DNA of 64,000 nt from Aquisalinus flavus (GCF_022559625.1 NZ_CP042288.1:1932155-1996154); one strand, 5' to 3'; positions 43,045 through 52,281 are shown, numbered from the stretch's first letter. Notes: a model not told the origin generated them from the letters alone. Translations and numbers: made by a program.

Positions 43045-44062
43045 TCTTGTTCATTTCCAGATCCGACTCCACCATCATGGAGCAAAGCTCCTCGAGGGTC
43101 GTTTTCGCTTCCCACCCGAGAACTTCCTTGGCCTTGCTGGCATCGCCGATCAGCAGATCGACTTCGGCAGCACGGTAGAATCTCGGGTCGATGCGAACGA
43201 CTGTATTTCCGGATTTGGTGTCGATCCCGACTTCGTCAACGCCTTCGCCTTTCCATTCGATCTCGCGACCGACGGCCTGGAACGAAAGCTCGACCAGCGA
43301 ACGGACGGTTTCGGTCCGGTTGGTGGCAAGAACGAAAGTGTCGGGCTCGTCCGCCTGCAGCATGCGCCACATGCCTTCGACATATTCCTTGGCAAAGCCC
43401 CAGTCGCGCTTGGCGTCGATATTGCCCAGCGACAGGCTGTCGAGCTTGCCCAGCTCGATCTGGGCGACGGCATTGGTCACCTTGCGCGACACGAATTCCT
43501 GCCCGCGCAGCGGCGATTCATGGTTGAAGAGAATTCCGCTGGTGCCAAAAATATCGAAGGATTCGCGATAGTTGATCGTGATCCAGTGAGCATAGAGCTT
43601 GGCGACACCATAAGGGCTGCGCGGATGGAAAGGGGTATCTTCCTTCTGCGGGATCGCCTGGACCTTGCCGAACATTTCCGACGTCGACGCCTGGTAGAAG
43701 CGGATCTTCGGATTGATATGGCGGATCGATTCGAGGATATGCAGCGCCCCGAGGCCGGTGATCTGCGCCGTCGTCGACGGCTGGTCGAACGACACGCCGA
43801 CAAAGCTCTGCGCCGCGAGGTTGTAGATCTCGTCCGGCTCGACCCGGTCGATCAGACGCTCGGTGGAGCCTGCGTCGGTCAGGTCATGCTCGACCAGGTG
43901 CAGATTGTCGTGACTGGCGACGCCGAGCTTGTCCATCCTCCAGAAATTGACGGAGCTTGTCCGGCGATAGGTGCCGTAGACCTCATATCCCTTTTCGAGA
44001 AGCAGCTCGGTGAGATAGGCGCCGTCCTGTCCGGTGACGCCGGTGATAATAGCCTTTTTCAT
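43028..44062 (-). CDS. gmd: GDP-mannose 4,6-dehydratase
   Basis: A 344-residue SDR enzyme converting GDP-mannose to GDP-4-keto-6-deoxy-mannose. NADP motif [20 protein letters not shown] (about 8-27), then [40 protein letters not shown], catalytic [19 protein letters not shown] and [18 protein letters not shown], all diagnostic for Gmd. AAGGGGGA precedes the ATG. With rmd downstream it gives GDP-D-rhamnose; GDP-mannose comes from the ManC-like enzyme at 52.4-53.5 kb. Confidence 0.96.
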   Translation of the reverse strand: MKKAIITGVTGQDGAYLTELLLEKGYEVYGTYRRTSSVNFWRMDKLGVASHDNLHLVEHDLTDAGSTERLIDRVEPDEIYNLAAQSFVGVSFDQPSTTAQITGLGALHILESIRHINPKIRFYQASTSEMFGKVQAIPQKEDTPFHPRSPYGVAKLYAHWITINYRESFDIFGTSGILFNHESPLRGQEFVSRKVTNAVAQIELGKLDSLSLGNIDAKRDWGFAKEYVEGMWRMLQADEPDTFVLATNRTETVRSLVELSFQAVGREIEWKGEGVDEVGIDTKSGNTVVRIDPRFYRAAEVDLLIGDASKAKEVLGWEAKTTLEELCSMMVESDLEMNKNGYSF

Positions 44063-44344
44063 GAAGTTCCCCCTTCAGACACGCGCTGGCGGCGCTCGCT
44101 ACAAAATAATAGATGCAGGGTTCGATACCCCATCAGCCTCTCCATTGGAAGCACGAATCGACCCGCATCCGCATGCACGTCAATCTGCCCGATTACCGCT
44201 GCCCTCCGAATGTTTCTGCCCTGGGATTTTTTTGCTTTAGAGGGTCATTCTGTCAGTATGTGACGATAATACAATCATAAAAATTTATCCCCGCTTTCTC
44301 CGGTGCCTCTAGCGTAAGGCGGCGTTTCGCTTGAGGAGAATGCC

Positions 44345-45583
44345 ATGAAATCGCCCCGCCTCGACCTGTCCTATGTCGCCGCCGATCAGGCCGGGAAACA
44401 TGTGACCGTCAACGAGACCTTCCGCCGTCTCGACGCCGTGGTTCAGGCCATGGCCCGGTCACGAACTGTCCCCGCCGAGCCGGTCGCCCCGGCCGAGGGG
44501 GACGGTTATGTCCTGCCGCCCGGCGCCACCGGCGCTGCCTGGGAAAATTTTGCCACGGGCACCCTCGCCGCCTATCAGGACGGCGCGTGGCAGGCCTATG
44601 CGCCGGCGGCCGGCTGGCAGGTGTTCATCGAGGACGAGGCCGTGCAGCTTGTGCATGACGGCACGGGCTGGCGCGAAACGGCCCAGGGCCTGCCTCGTGC
44701 CGGTATCAACGCCACTGCCGACACCACGAACCGGCTGACCGTCAAGTCCGACGCCGTGCTTTTTTCCCATGACGACATCACGCCCGGCTCCGGCGATATC
44801 CGCCTCGCCCTGAACAGGGCGGGCACCGGCGACACGGCAGCACAAGTCTTTCAGACCGGCTATGTCACCCACGCTGAAATCGGTCTGTCCGGGTCCCATG
44901 ATGTCTCGGTAAAGACCAGCAGCGACGGCGCGACATTTCGCGAGGGGCTGCGCCTGTCAGCAATCACGGCGGATACCATTGTCAGTGACGGACGCAAGTT
45001 GCAGTTTGAGGTACCGGACCTGTTTTCCACACCTCCCTACCGCATCTATGCCAGTAACGATCAATTCTATTTCAGCAAGAAGACCAGCGATACCGATCTG
45101 GCCAGTGGCTCACGATTCGTCTTCGAGGCTGCCGGCTGCCAGAACACCGCCAGCCCGTTCTGGCAGGGTGTGCAATATGCCTGCACCGCCGTGAATGAGG
45201 GCGCAGCGACCCGTTATCCGCGCTTCAGCTTTTTCTGGTCATACACCAGCAAGACGGACCCGACCGACCTGCGTTTCAACATCAAACCCGGCAATGCCGG
45301 CACGCTGAAGACCCAGTTCAGTATCCAGACCCAGGAACAGGGCGATATTTTCCTCGATGGCGGCAACACCGTCATTGGTCCGACCGGCATGACAGGCACA
45401 GCCAAACTGACGGTCGATGGCACGATCAGGGGCAAAACCTATACTGTCGCCACCCTGCCGGATGCGGCGGCCGAAGGAGCTGGCGCCATCGCTTATGTCA
45501 GCGATGAGACCGGCGGCGCTGTGCTGGCGTACTCCGACGGCACCGACTGGCGCCGGTCAACCGACAGGGCAGTTATAGCCTGA
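44345..45583 (+). CDS. DUF2793 phage-tail/GTA-like protein
   Basis: A 412-residue protein. The first 115 residues match DUF2793, known from alphaproteobacterial prophage and gene-transfer-agent tail regions: LSYVAADQAGKHVTVNETFR (about 7-26), PPGATGAAWENFATGTLAAY and DGAWQAYAPAAGWQVFIEDE. The middle is beta-rich (VLFSHDDITPGSGDIRLALN) and the end GAIAYVSDETGGAVLAYSDG is the short motif typical of tail fibre or tip proteins. No capsid, tail or integrase gene is nearby. It has a clear GAGGAG ribosome-binding site. It is flanked by gmd and a sulfotransferase, so a co-opted cell-surface role is possible (inference). Confidence 0.85.
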   Translation: MKSPRLDLSYVAADQAGKHVTVNETFRRLDAVVQAMARSRTVPAEPVAPAEGDGYVLPPGATGAAWENFATGTLAAYQDGAWQAYAPAAGWQVFIEDEAVQLVHDGTGWRETAQGLPRAGINATADTTNRLTVKSDAVLFSHDDITPGSGDIRLALNRAGTGDTAAQVFQTGYVTHAEIGLSGSHDVSVKTSSDGATFREGLRLSAITADTIVSDGRKLQFEVPDLFSTPPYRIYASNDQFYFSKKTSDTDLASGSRFVFEAAGCQNTASPFWQGVQYACTAVNEGAATRYPRFSFFWSYTSKTDPTDLRFNIKPGNAGTLKTQFSIQTQEQGDIFLDGGNTVIGPTGMTGTAKLTVDGTIRGKTYTVATLPDAAAEGAGAIAYVSDETGGAVLAYSDGTDWRRSTDRAVIA

Positions 45584-45714
45584 TATGAAAATGACTGAAA
45601 AAATCAGTTGAATCTGAAATTTTGATACCTTTTCAAAGGACAAGCACACGATATCATTATACTCTCGTCACCTTCGCAGGATGGTGTTAACAGGGCACAT
45701 GCTGGTATTACATA

Positions 45715-45758
45715 CTGATACGGCAGGCACCGCTAACTGATACGGCAGGCACCGCTAA
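45715..45758 (+). repeat. 22-bp perfect tandem direct repeat (2 copies)
   Basis: Two exact copies of a 22-bp unit beginning CTGATACGGC and ending CACCGCTAA, just upstream (24 bp) of the tandem sulfotransferase start. The surrounding 45584-45714 is AT-rich. Confidence 0.85.
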
Positions 45759-45782
45759 ACGAAAAGAGAAGTCCCCAGGTCT

Positions 45783-47411
45783 ATGACTCAATCCCCTGAT
45801 GAAGCGCTGTTCGTCATTGGCATGCATCGTTCCGGCACATCGGCAGTTTCCGGATCGTTGCAATTTTGCGGATATTCTCACGGACATGATCTGCTGGAGG
45901 CGGCCCCGGATAATGTCAAAGGGTTCTGGGAACAGGCGCGCTTCGTCAATCTCAACAACATGATGCTGCACACATTGGGCGCCCGGTGGGACAGCCTGCC
46001 CCAATGGGTTACCCCGAACAGGCGCGAACGGGCCGATGTCCAAGAATGGGTGAAGACCACCTATTCTGCCCTCGGCGAGCGCATGTGGGACAAGACTTTT
46101 GACGGTGTGGACGGACCCTATGTCATCAAGGATCCGCGCATCAGCCTGTTTCTGCCGTTCTGGCTGGATATTGCCGAGAAAAAAGGGCTGCAGCCGCGCT
46201 GCGTGTTCGTCTATCGATCCTTGATCGAGGTTGCTCGCTCGCTGTACAAGCGCAACCGGATGCCCTTCGGCCAGGCGACCAGCCTGTGGGTTCGTTACAT
46301 TCTCTCAAGTCTTAATGACTTGCCTGAAAATACGCCTATAATCCATCATCATGATTTCTTCAATTCACCGATAGAAGAGCTGAAAAAGGCCGGGATTGAA
46401 GCGCCAGACGACCCAAGTGATTTAGAGGAATTCCTTGCGGTTCCAGACAAGAAGAAAAATGACCAGATGGCACTAGCGCCGCGGGAATTGCCCTATCCAG
46501 CGCTTATACTTGACAAATTCATTCGCAATTATGAGACGATGCCCCCTATGGAAGAACGCGAAAAAGTAATTCGCGCACTTAATCAGCAAACGCTGACAAG
46601 CGACGAACTGACAGACAACACCTATGCCGTTGGCGAAGCCAGGAAGGGCTCCTTCCGACCGCCAAAGGAGCACAGGCACGTGATTTTTCACTGTCACCTG
46701 TTCAAGAATGCCGGCACGTCCGTCGACGAGATCCTCAAGAGCAATTTCAAGGATGAATGGACGAACGTGGAATTCGAATCGAGCAATTTCCGTTCCTATG
46801 CAGACCTTGTCCGCAGTTTCGTGCTGACACAGGCGAAATATCGCGCCGTATCATCGCACACCGGCAATTGGTGGACCGGATATGACGATCCCTCGATTAC
46901 CGTGCACCCGATCATCTTTGTACGCCATCCGATCCTGCGCGTTCAGTCGGCCTATTCCTTCGAACGCAAGCAGGATGCAGAGACGGCCGGCGCCAAGCTG
47001 GCCAAGCAAACCGATCTTGCCGGCTATATCCAGATGCGGCTCGATACGCCGACGGACCTTGCCTTCAACAACTTCCAGGCGCGCCGCCTCGCCTTCCAGG
47101 TCTCGCGCACGGTCATGAACCTGCGCATCGATTCCGAGCGCGCGCTCGAAAGCCTGCCCTTCGTCGGCCTGGTCGAGAATTTCGATGCCTCGATGGAAAG
47201 GCTCGAAGAATATCTGAAACCCAATTTCCCGGATTTCGAGGCCTTCAGCACCCGCAAAAACGTGACCGAATCGTCCGGCGCCACGATGGACGAGAAACTC
47301 GCCCGCATGCGCGAGTCGATCGGCGATGACCTGATGAAGCGTCTCGAAGATGCCAACGGGATCGATATGGACATCTATAACACGGTGGCCGCCCGCTACG
47401 GCATGGCCTGA
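45783..47411 (+). CDS. Tandem two-domain sulfotransferase
   Basis: A 542-residue protein with two sulfotransferase domains in one chain. Domain 1 has the 5'-phosphosulfate loop VIGMHRSGTSAVSG (about 11-24) and the 3'-phosphate motif VFVYRSLIEVARSL (about 141-154). Domain 2 has HLFKNAGTSVDEIL (about 305-318) and IIFVRHPILRVQSAY (about 377-391). Both would use PAPS as donor. The linker (about 170-290; 46300-46650) is AT-richer than both domains, with several rare-type codons. Each domain resembles a different sulfotransferase group, domain 2 being of the Sulfotransfer_2 type. It is cytoplasmic, with no signal peptide. The acceptor is probably a sugar or lipid-linked glycan. Confidence 0.87.
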   Translation: MTQSPDEALFVIGMHRSGTSAVSGSLQFCGYSHGHDLLEAAPDNVKGFWEQARFVNLNNMMLHTLGARWDSLPQWVTPNRRERADVQEWVKTTYSALGERMWDKTFDGVDGPYVIKDPRISLFLPFWLDIAEKKGLQPRCVFVYRSLIEVARSLYKRNRMPFGQATSLWVRYILSSLNDLPENTPIIHHHDFFNSPIEELKKAGIEAPDDPSDLEEFLAVPDKKKNDQMALAPRELPYPALILDKFIRNYETMPPMEEREKVIRALNQQTLTSDELTDNTYAVGEARKGSFRPPKEHRHVIFHCHLFKNAGTSVDEILKSNFKDEWTNVEFESSNFRSYADLVRSFVLTQAKYRAVSSHTGNWWTGYDDPSITVHPIIFVRHPILRVQSAYSFERKQDAETAGAKLAKQTDLAGYIQMRLDTPTDLAFNNFQARRLAFQVSRTVMNLRIDSERALESLPFVGLVENFDASMERLEEYLKPNFPDFEAFSTRKNVTESSGATMDEKLARMRESIGDDLMKRLEDANGIDMDIYNTVAARYGMA

Positions 47412-47447
47412 CCCGGGAGACCGGGGCTCAACCCTGTTTGATTGAAA

Positions 47448-47477
47448 ACGCCGCGCGGGTCTTTACCGGCGCGGCGT
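47448..47477. terminator. Bidirectional terminator between convergent sulfotransferase genes
   Basis: ACGCCGCGC pairs with GCGCGGCGT around a 12-nt loop. It is followed by CTTTCG on the plus strand and by TTTTCAATC on the minus strand. Confidence 0.75.
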
Positions 47478-47513
47478 CTTTCGTGATCGGGTTGGCGTTT
47501 TTTCGTTCGGGTC

Positions 47514-48227
47514 TCAGGCGTCCTTCATGTAGCGCTGCTTGGCCTTTTCATGGATCTCATGAAGGAAGGCATATCTGTCATAGATGAAGTCTTCCGTATC
47601 CTTGTCGATTTCGGATTCCGGGAAGCTTTCCGCCGACTTGTTCCGCACCTGCATGGGGAACCGCCCGCAACGCTTGTGATTGCGGAATCTCTCGGTCAGG
47701 AATTCGTTCAGGAATTCCAGCGGCACATAATGCACTTTCTTGATGCGCCCGGAATTATCCACGTAGTAATCGCGCATGAAGTCGGCGCTTTTGTTGTAGA
47801 ACTGGCAGTTGCGTGCGAATTCGGAGAAATTGCCCTCCGATGCCAGCAGCGTATCGCCGGTCAGCTTGCCATCGGCACCATGTCTGAACTTCACCACCCA
47901 TGGCTTGCGCACATGCTTATAGTAGGACAGCAGCAATTGCACCGGGTCGCGTGTCACCGAGAACACCAGCGGAATCGTTTCCGGATCGATCCCCTGCGCC
48001 TCCAGCACGTCGGCGGCCTCTGACACCACTTCGTGACGCTTGCCATCGATCAGGGTCAGGCGCGGCTCGACATCGTCGAATTCGATGGAGGTGCGGGTAT
48101 GGTCAAAACTGCTGGCAGGGGTACAGACATTGAGAGGGCCATCGGCATTGTTCAGCAGCCATCTGGATACTGACATGCCGCCCGTCTTGGGCGTGTGAAT
48201 GAACAGATAGTTCTTGCCAAAAATCAT
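47514..48227 (-). CDS. Sulfotransferase family protein
   Basis: A 237-residue PAPS-dependent sulfotransferase-like protein. 5'-phosphosulfate loop FIHTPKTGGMSVSRWLLN (about 9-26) and 3'-phosphate segment VFSVTRDPVQLLLSYYKH (about 88-105), as in Sulfotransfer_2-type enzymes. It has no signal peptide. The RBS AGGGG is present. It follows the WcbI-family gene on the minus strand after 11 bp, suggesting co-transcription. Together with the tandem sulfotransferase gene converging from the other side it makes three sulfotransferase domains within 2.5 kb. Confidence 0.85.
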   Translation of the reverse strand: MIFGKNYLFIHTPKTGGMSVSRWLLNNADGPLNVCTPASSFDHTRTSIEFDDVEPRLTLIDGKRHEVVSEAADVLEAQGIDPETIPLVFSVTRDPVQLLLSYYKHVRKPWVVKFRHGADGKLTGDTLLASEGNFSEFARNCQFYNKSADFMRDYYVDNSGRIKKVHYVPLEFLNEFLTERFRNHKRCGRFPMQVRNKSAESFPESEIDKDTEDFIYDRYAFLHEIHEKAKQRYMKDA

Positions 48228-48238
48228 TCTACAGACCC

Positions 48239-49108
48239 CTAGTTGATATCGCTCAGATCGACGGCTTCGTAAACACGATAATAGGCTTCAACCAGCTCCA
48301 GGGGTGAGTAAAACTTGAAATCCCGCTGATTGACTACCCGGCCATCTTCTATCGTGAACTTGACCCCCCGGTATCCCGTATCGGCGCTTGTATCAAAGCG
48401 CACTTTGCGCGCCGCCATCGGATTGATCGGACACAGGAATTTGCCGAGAGGCTCACCCATTTTATCCAACTCAGGATCGCGGCTTGGCGGCTTGCCGATA
48501 TGGTCAAGCGCCCGGCGGGCATATTCCCTGAGCAGTGACTTGGCGGGATGATTGAAAGTATGAAACAGCTTGAGATCGTACTGGCTCTCTTCGATGAAAT
48601 CGCAGATGCGCAGATCGGTCAGTTCATCGCGCCGTTTGAGTTCATCGAGAGACGCCTCGGCTCGACCCTTGTAGCGATCGGCATTCCAGGCTTCATCGCC
48701 GAGCAGGCTGACAACTTCCTGGACCGAGTGGCCATTCTGAAACCCGTGCAGAACCGTTTCGATATGATAGTCGCCCATCGGCCCTGAAAGCGTTGGCTGC
48801 CCGCGTCGCCGGACATAGCGCAGTTCCGGGTTATAGAAGGTATAGAACAGGTTGATCCAGATAACGACCTTGTCGCCATGGGCCTCGCGCAAATTTTGGG
48901 TACGGACGAATTGGCAGGGGTAATTATCGTTGACACTTTGCGCCAGGATGAGATCGGCTTCCTTCATCCGCGGCTCGACTTCAGGCAGGTCCGAATCCTT
49001 GGAAAGATGGACGATGACCGGATCGAGCAACTCGATATCCTCATGCAAGCGGGACAGGATCGCCCCCAGCGGTCGTGCCTGGCAATTGCCTATCACAAGT
49101 ACTTTCAT
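48239..49108 (-). CDS. WcbI family polysaccharide biosynthesis protein
   Basis: A 289-residue protein of the WcbI type found in capsule clusters, for example Burkholderia, where WcbI is a putative acetyltransferase or acyl hydrolase acting on capsular polysaccharide. It has the family opening VLVIGNCQARPLGAIL (about 3-18), DLILAQSVNDNYPC (about 51-64) and ELTDLRICDFIEESQ. The GNCQ segment is the family hallmark. There is no signal peptide or membrane helix. Its gene is close to the downstream sulfotransferase (11 bp) and 116 bp after the large glycosyltransferase. It probably decorates the polymer (inference). Confidence 0.82.
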   Translation of the reverse strand: MKVLVIGNCQARPLGAILSRLHEDIELLDPVIVHLSKDSDLPEVEPRMKEADLILAQSVNDNYPCQFVRTQNLREAHGDKVVIWINLFYTFYNPELRYVRRRGQPTLSGPMGDYHIETVLHGFQNGHSVQEVVSLLGDEAWNADRYKGRAEASLDELKRRDELTDLRICDFIEESQYDLKLFHTFNHPAKSLLREYARRALDHIGKPPSRDPELDKMGEPLGKFLCPINPMAARKVRFDTSADTGYRGVKFTIEDGRVVNQRDFKFYSPLELVEAYYRVYEAVDLSDIN

Positions 49109-49224
49109 ACCGTTCCCGTCTTTTTTCAGGCCATGCGCCGGCTAGCGCATGACCCCCTTTTTGACCTGCCGCCTGCAGGCGCGATAGATGGCACAAGCCG
49201 GATCAATGTGCGCGGCCACATGCC

Positions 49225-52200
49225 TCAGCTTTTCCGGCTGTCGATAAGGGTCTTGCACAGGGCGGCCAGCTTTTTCCTTGCAGCATCGACACCAAACTGG
49301 CTGATGACATGCTCCTGTCCGTTTCTGGACAGCTTTTCCCACAGGTCTTCATCCGTGTAGAGACGCTTCATCTCCTTGGCGAAGCTCTCTGCGCTGCTGG
49401 CGACCAGCAGGGTCTCCTCGTGCTTCAGGGCCATCCCCTCCGCCGCGATCGGCGAGGCAACCGTCGGCACGCCCAGGCGCAGCGAGTTACCGACCTTGCC
49501 CTTGACCCCTGCGCCATAGCGCAAGGGTGCGACGGTCATGCGGATGTCGGCGAGGTAGCCGTCGAGATCCTCGACGAAACCGACCAGGTTGATGTCGTCC
49601 TCGACGAACTCGTCGAATTCCTGGCCCATATGGCTGCCGATGATATGCAGCCGTGCATCCAGCCCATATTCGCGGAAACGCGGCCAGACCTTCTCGACCA
49701 GATAGCGCACGGCATCCACATTCGGCGTGTGGCGGTAATTGCCGACAAAGGCGATGTCAATGCGATCCTTGAAGCCGGCAATGCGGTCGTATTTTTCGTA
49801 GATCAACGGAATGACGACACTCGGGAACGGCCCGATCTCGCTGCGCAGCAGATCGATTTCGAAATCCGAGACCAGGATCGTCGCGTCAGCCGACGTGATC
49901 AGCTTGTATTCGAGATCCTTCATCTTGTTTGCTTCATGCAGATACTTGATGTCGTTGCTCAGCTCGAACTGGCGCATCAGGCGCAGATGGTGAAGGTCGA
50001 CCGTGTCGAAGACGATCGGTTTTTCCGGGAAGCTCTGTTTCAGTTCGGCAAACAGTTCGCCACCGGCCGGTGCCCGGGACAGCAGGAACATGTCGAAGTC
50101 GTGGCCGTTATCGAGAACATATTTACGGGCATTCTGCGCAAACGGGGTGTGAATGACCTCCACACCGAATTTCTGCAGCTGCGTCGCATAGCGCCCGCCC
50201 TTGACCAGGTTCGACCCGATGAAGGTGACCCTGTAGCCAAGCTCGCAGAAGATCTTCATGTAATAATAGGCGAGCAGCGACCCGGCATCCTTGTCCGTCT
50301 GCGGAATCTCCGCATCATAGATCAGGATACGCCCCTTGGGCCGGCGGTCGATGATTTCGAGAGAGTAATCGCCCTGCGTGCCGAGGCCCTTGAGCTTCTC
50401 TTTCCACTTCTCCTGCATCTTCTCTTTGTTGACCGCCTGGAAGCGCTTCACGCCGGTCGTGATGTCAGTACCCGAAGAAATACCCTCGAAGTGGACGACG
50501 ACGGAGCGCGGCTGGTAAATCACCCGCAGGCCTTCGTCGCGCAGCTTGAAGGCGATATCGACATCCTCGTAATAGGCCGGTGCCAGTTCCTCGGAGAAAC
50601 CGCCGACTTTTTCCCAGTTCTCGCGCGATACCATGATCGCGGCGCCGGAGATGAAGTCGACGTCGCGCATGTAGTTATACTTGCACGCTGTCGGGTCATC
50701 CATGCGGCCGAAATTCGCGCCGCTGGCATCTTCCCAGATGATGCCGCCCGCTTCCTGCAGCAGCCCGTTGGGATAGATCAGCTTGGAGCCGACCAGGCCG
50801 ACATCCTTTTCGCGCCCGACCGTGTCCATCAGCTCGTCGAGCCATCCGTCGAGCACGACGGTGTCGTTATTGAGGAAGAACAGGTAAGGCGCCTCACAGC
50901 TCGCCGCAGCGGCATTACAGGACAGGAGGAAGCCAAGGTTTTCCTCATTGATCCGTACCGTGATACCGGGAATGCCGTCGAGCTTTTCCATCAGGTATTC
51001 GCCGGACCCGTCAGGTGACTGATCATCGGCCACGATCAGTTCGAAGGGTGTCCCGTCGCGGGACTTCAGGGCGAAATAGATACACCGAAGCGTGTAATAG
51101 AGGTTCTTGTAGACCGGGATGACGACGGAGACTTCCGGCTCGCCCTCGCGTTCCGGCAGCGCCTTGATCAGGGCGACGATCTCGTCATCTGTGAGCCCCT
51201 GCGTATCGTCGAAGAACGGCTCTGGCGGCTTGGGCGCTTCGCCCTGACCGAGACCGGCATGAAGAAAATGCAACAGGGCCGATCCGCCCGACGTCGCGAC
51301 CTCCGGATGGCGCGTGAAGTAATAACGCTGGCCGAACCGCTCGCTTGGCTGGAACCATGGCAGGTGACCGTTCTTAACGTAGTGCTCGATCGGATGCTGG
51401 CCGGGCTCGAGCCTGTCGCCCCAATGCTTCGTGTAGAATTTCGGATCGAAATAGGGGTTGGGCTCGCCCATCTGGCTTTCCTCGTCCTGCAGGTAGTGCG
51501 AGAACGGATCAGGCTGGTCGCCCTTCAGCTTGTGACGGCGCATGTAGAACGCCACGTCGAACAGCGGATTGAGCCACGATTTCTGCTTGCGCCAGGTCTT
51601 CAGGAATTCGATGGTCGGGTTCACCAGGGGCTGGCCGTGCTTCTTGATGAAGAATTCCGGCTCAGCCAGGGGATGGGTCTTGACGTTGCTGAACCTGTTC
51701 CCGGCCTGGAACAGGTTGCAGAAATTCTCGAACCGCTCGCTGTGAATCTTGCCCAGTCCGATCATCTTCAACTGCAGCAGGCGATGGGGATCATGAAGGT
51801 TCTCAAGGCCCTCGGTGAGGAAATGCTCCAGCAAGCGGTTGAAGTGCTTGTTGTCGTTGCTCGCCTGGTCGCGATAATAATCAGCATCCAGAAAGACGAA
51901 TGCCTTGTGGCGGTCCCGGGACTTGACGAAATCTTCCAGCACCGACTGGGTGGACGTCTTCAGTACCAGATCGCCGTAAAGCCTGTAATACTGGTCAACA
52001 TCCACAAGCGGCGAGGTTTTGCGCCGCTCGCGGCCACCATGCCGCAGATAATGCGAAATCGCATTCTGCTTGCGCTCCACGACATCCGGATAATGGGCGT
52101 AATAATAAGCCGGAATGAAGAATGGATGGGGGCAACGATCCTCGTTGATGCCGTTCTGCAGATAATGATCCAGCGCGGGCTGGCCGGAATTTCGCACATC

Positions 52201-52281
52201 CGGATACATCAGCAGATACCAGGCCTCGTGGAAAATACCTGTCTGCTTGATCGCTTCTTTCAAATCGAAAGGCTGGGTCAT
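49225..52281 (-). CDS. Large bifunctional glycosyltransferase (repeat region + GT2 + GT4)
   Basis: A 1018-residue cytoplasmic protein. Residues about 15-370 hold about seven degenerate repeats with the pattern Y..YPDV...HYL..G..E.R.P..F, such as YLLMYPDVRNSGQPALDHYL and YYAHYPDVVERKQNAISHYL. Next is a GT2 domain (about 380-610) with VSVVIPVYKNLYYTL, LIVADDQSPDGSG, the metal motif FLNNDTVVLDGWLDELM and YYEDVDIAFKLRD. The C-terminal GT4-like domain (about 650-1005) has IAFVGNYRHTPNVDAVRYLV and APLRYGAGVKGKVGNSL. Such enzymes assemble repeat units of exported polymers. RBS AGGTAAGT. The repeats are known from some exopolysaccharide transferases; their role is not defined. Confidence 0.9.
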   Translation of the reverse strand: MTQPFDLKEAIKQTGIFHEAWYLLMYPDVRNSGQPALDHYLQNGINEDRCPHPFFIPAYYYAHYPDVVERKQNAISHYLRHGGRERRKTSPLVDVDQYYRLYGDLVLKTSTQSVLEDFVKSRDRHKAFVFLDADYYRDQASNDNKHFNRLLEHFLTEGLENLHDPHRLLQLKMIGLGKIHSERFENFCNLFQAGNRFSNVKTHPLAEPEFFIKKHGQPLVNPTIEFLKTWRKQKSWLNPLFDVAFYMRRHKLKGDQPDPFSHYLQDEESQMGEPNPYFDPKFYTKHWGDRLEPGQHPIEHYVKNGHLPWFQPSERFGQRYYFTRHPEVATSGGSALLHFLHAGLGQGEAPKPPEPFFDDTQGLTDDEIVALIKALPEREGEPEVSVVIPVYKNLYYTLRCIYFALKSRDGTPFELIVADDQSPDGSGEYLMEKLDGIPGITVRINEENLGFLLSCNAAAASCEAPYLFFLNNDTVVLDGWLDELMDTVGREKDVGLVGSKLIYPNGLLQEAGGIIWEDASGANFGRMDDPTACKYNYMRDVDFISGAAIMVSRENWEKVGGFSEELAPAYYEDVDIAFKLRDEGLRVIYQPRSVVVHFEGISSGTDITTGVKRFQAVNKEKMQEKWKEKLKGLGTQGDYSLEIIDRRPKGRILIYDAEIPQTDKDAGSLLAYYYMKIFCELGYRVTFIGSNLVKGGRYATQLQKFGVEVIHTPFAQNARKYVLDNGHDFDMFLLSRAPAGGELFAELKQSFPEKPIVFDTVDLHHLRLMRQFELSNDIKYLHEANKMKDLEYKLITSADATILVSDFEIDLLRSEIGPFPSVVIPLIYEKYDRIAGFKDRIDIAFVGNYRHTPNVDAVRYLVEKVWPRFREYGLDARLHIIGSHMGQEFDEFVEDDINLVGFVEDLDGYLADIRMTVAPLRYGAGVKGKVGNSLRLGVPTVASPIAAEGMALKHEETLLVASSAESFAKEMKRLYTDEDLWEKLSRNGQEHVISQFGVDAARKKLAALCKTLIDSRKS

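Noticed and set aside
44345-45583. Prophage around the DUF2793 gene
   Set aside because: No integrase, terminase, capsid, portal or tail genes nearby; only this one phage-like protein.
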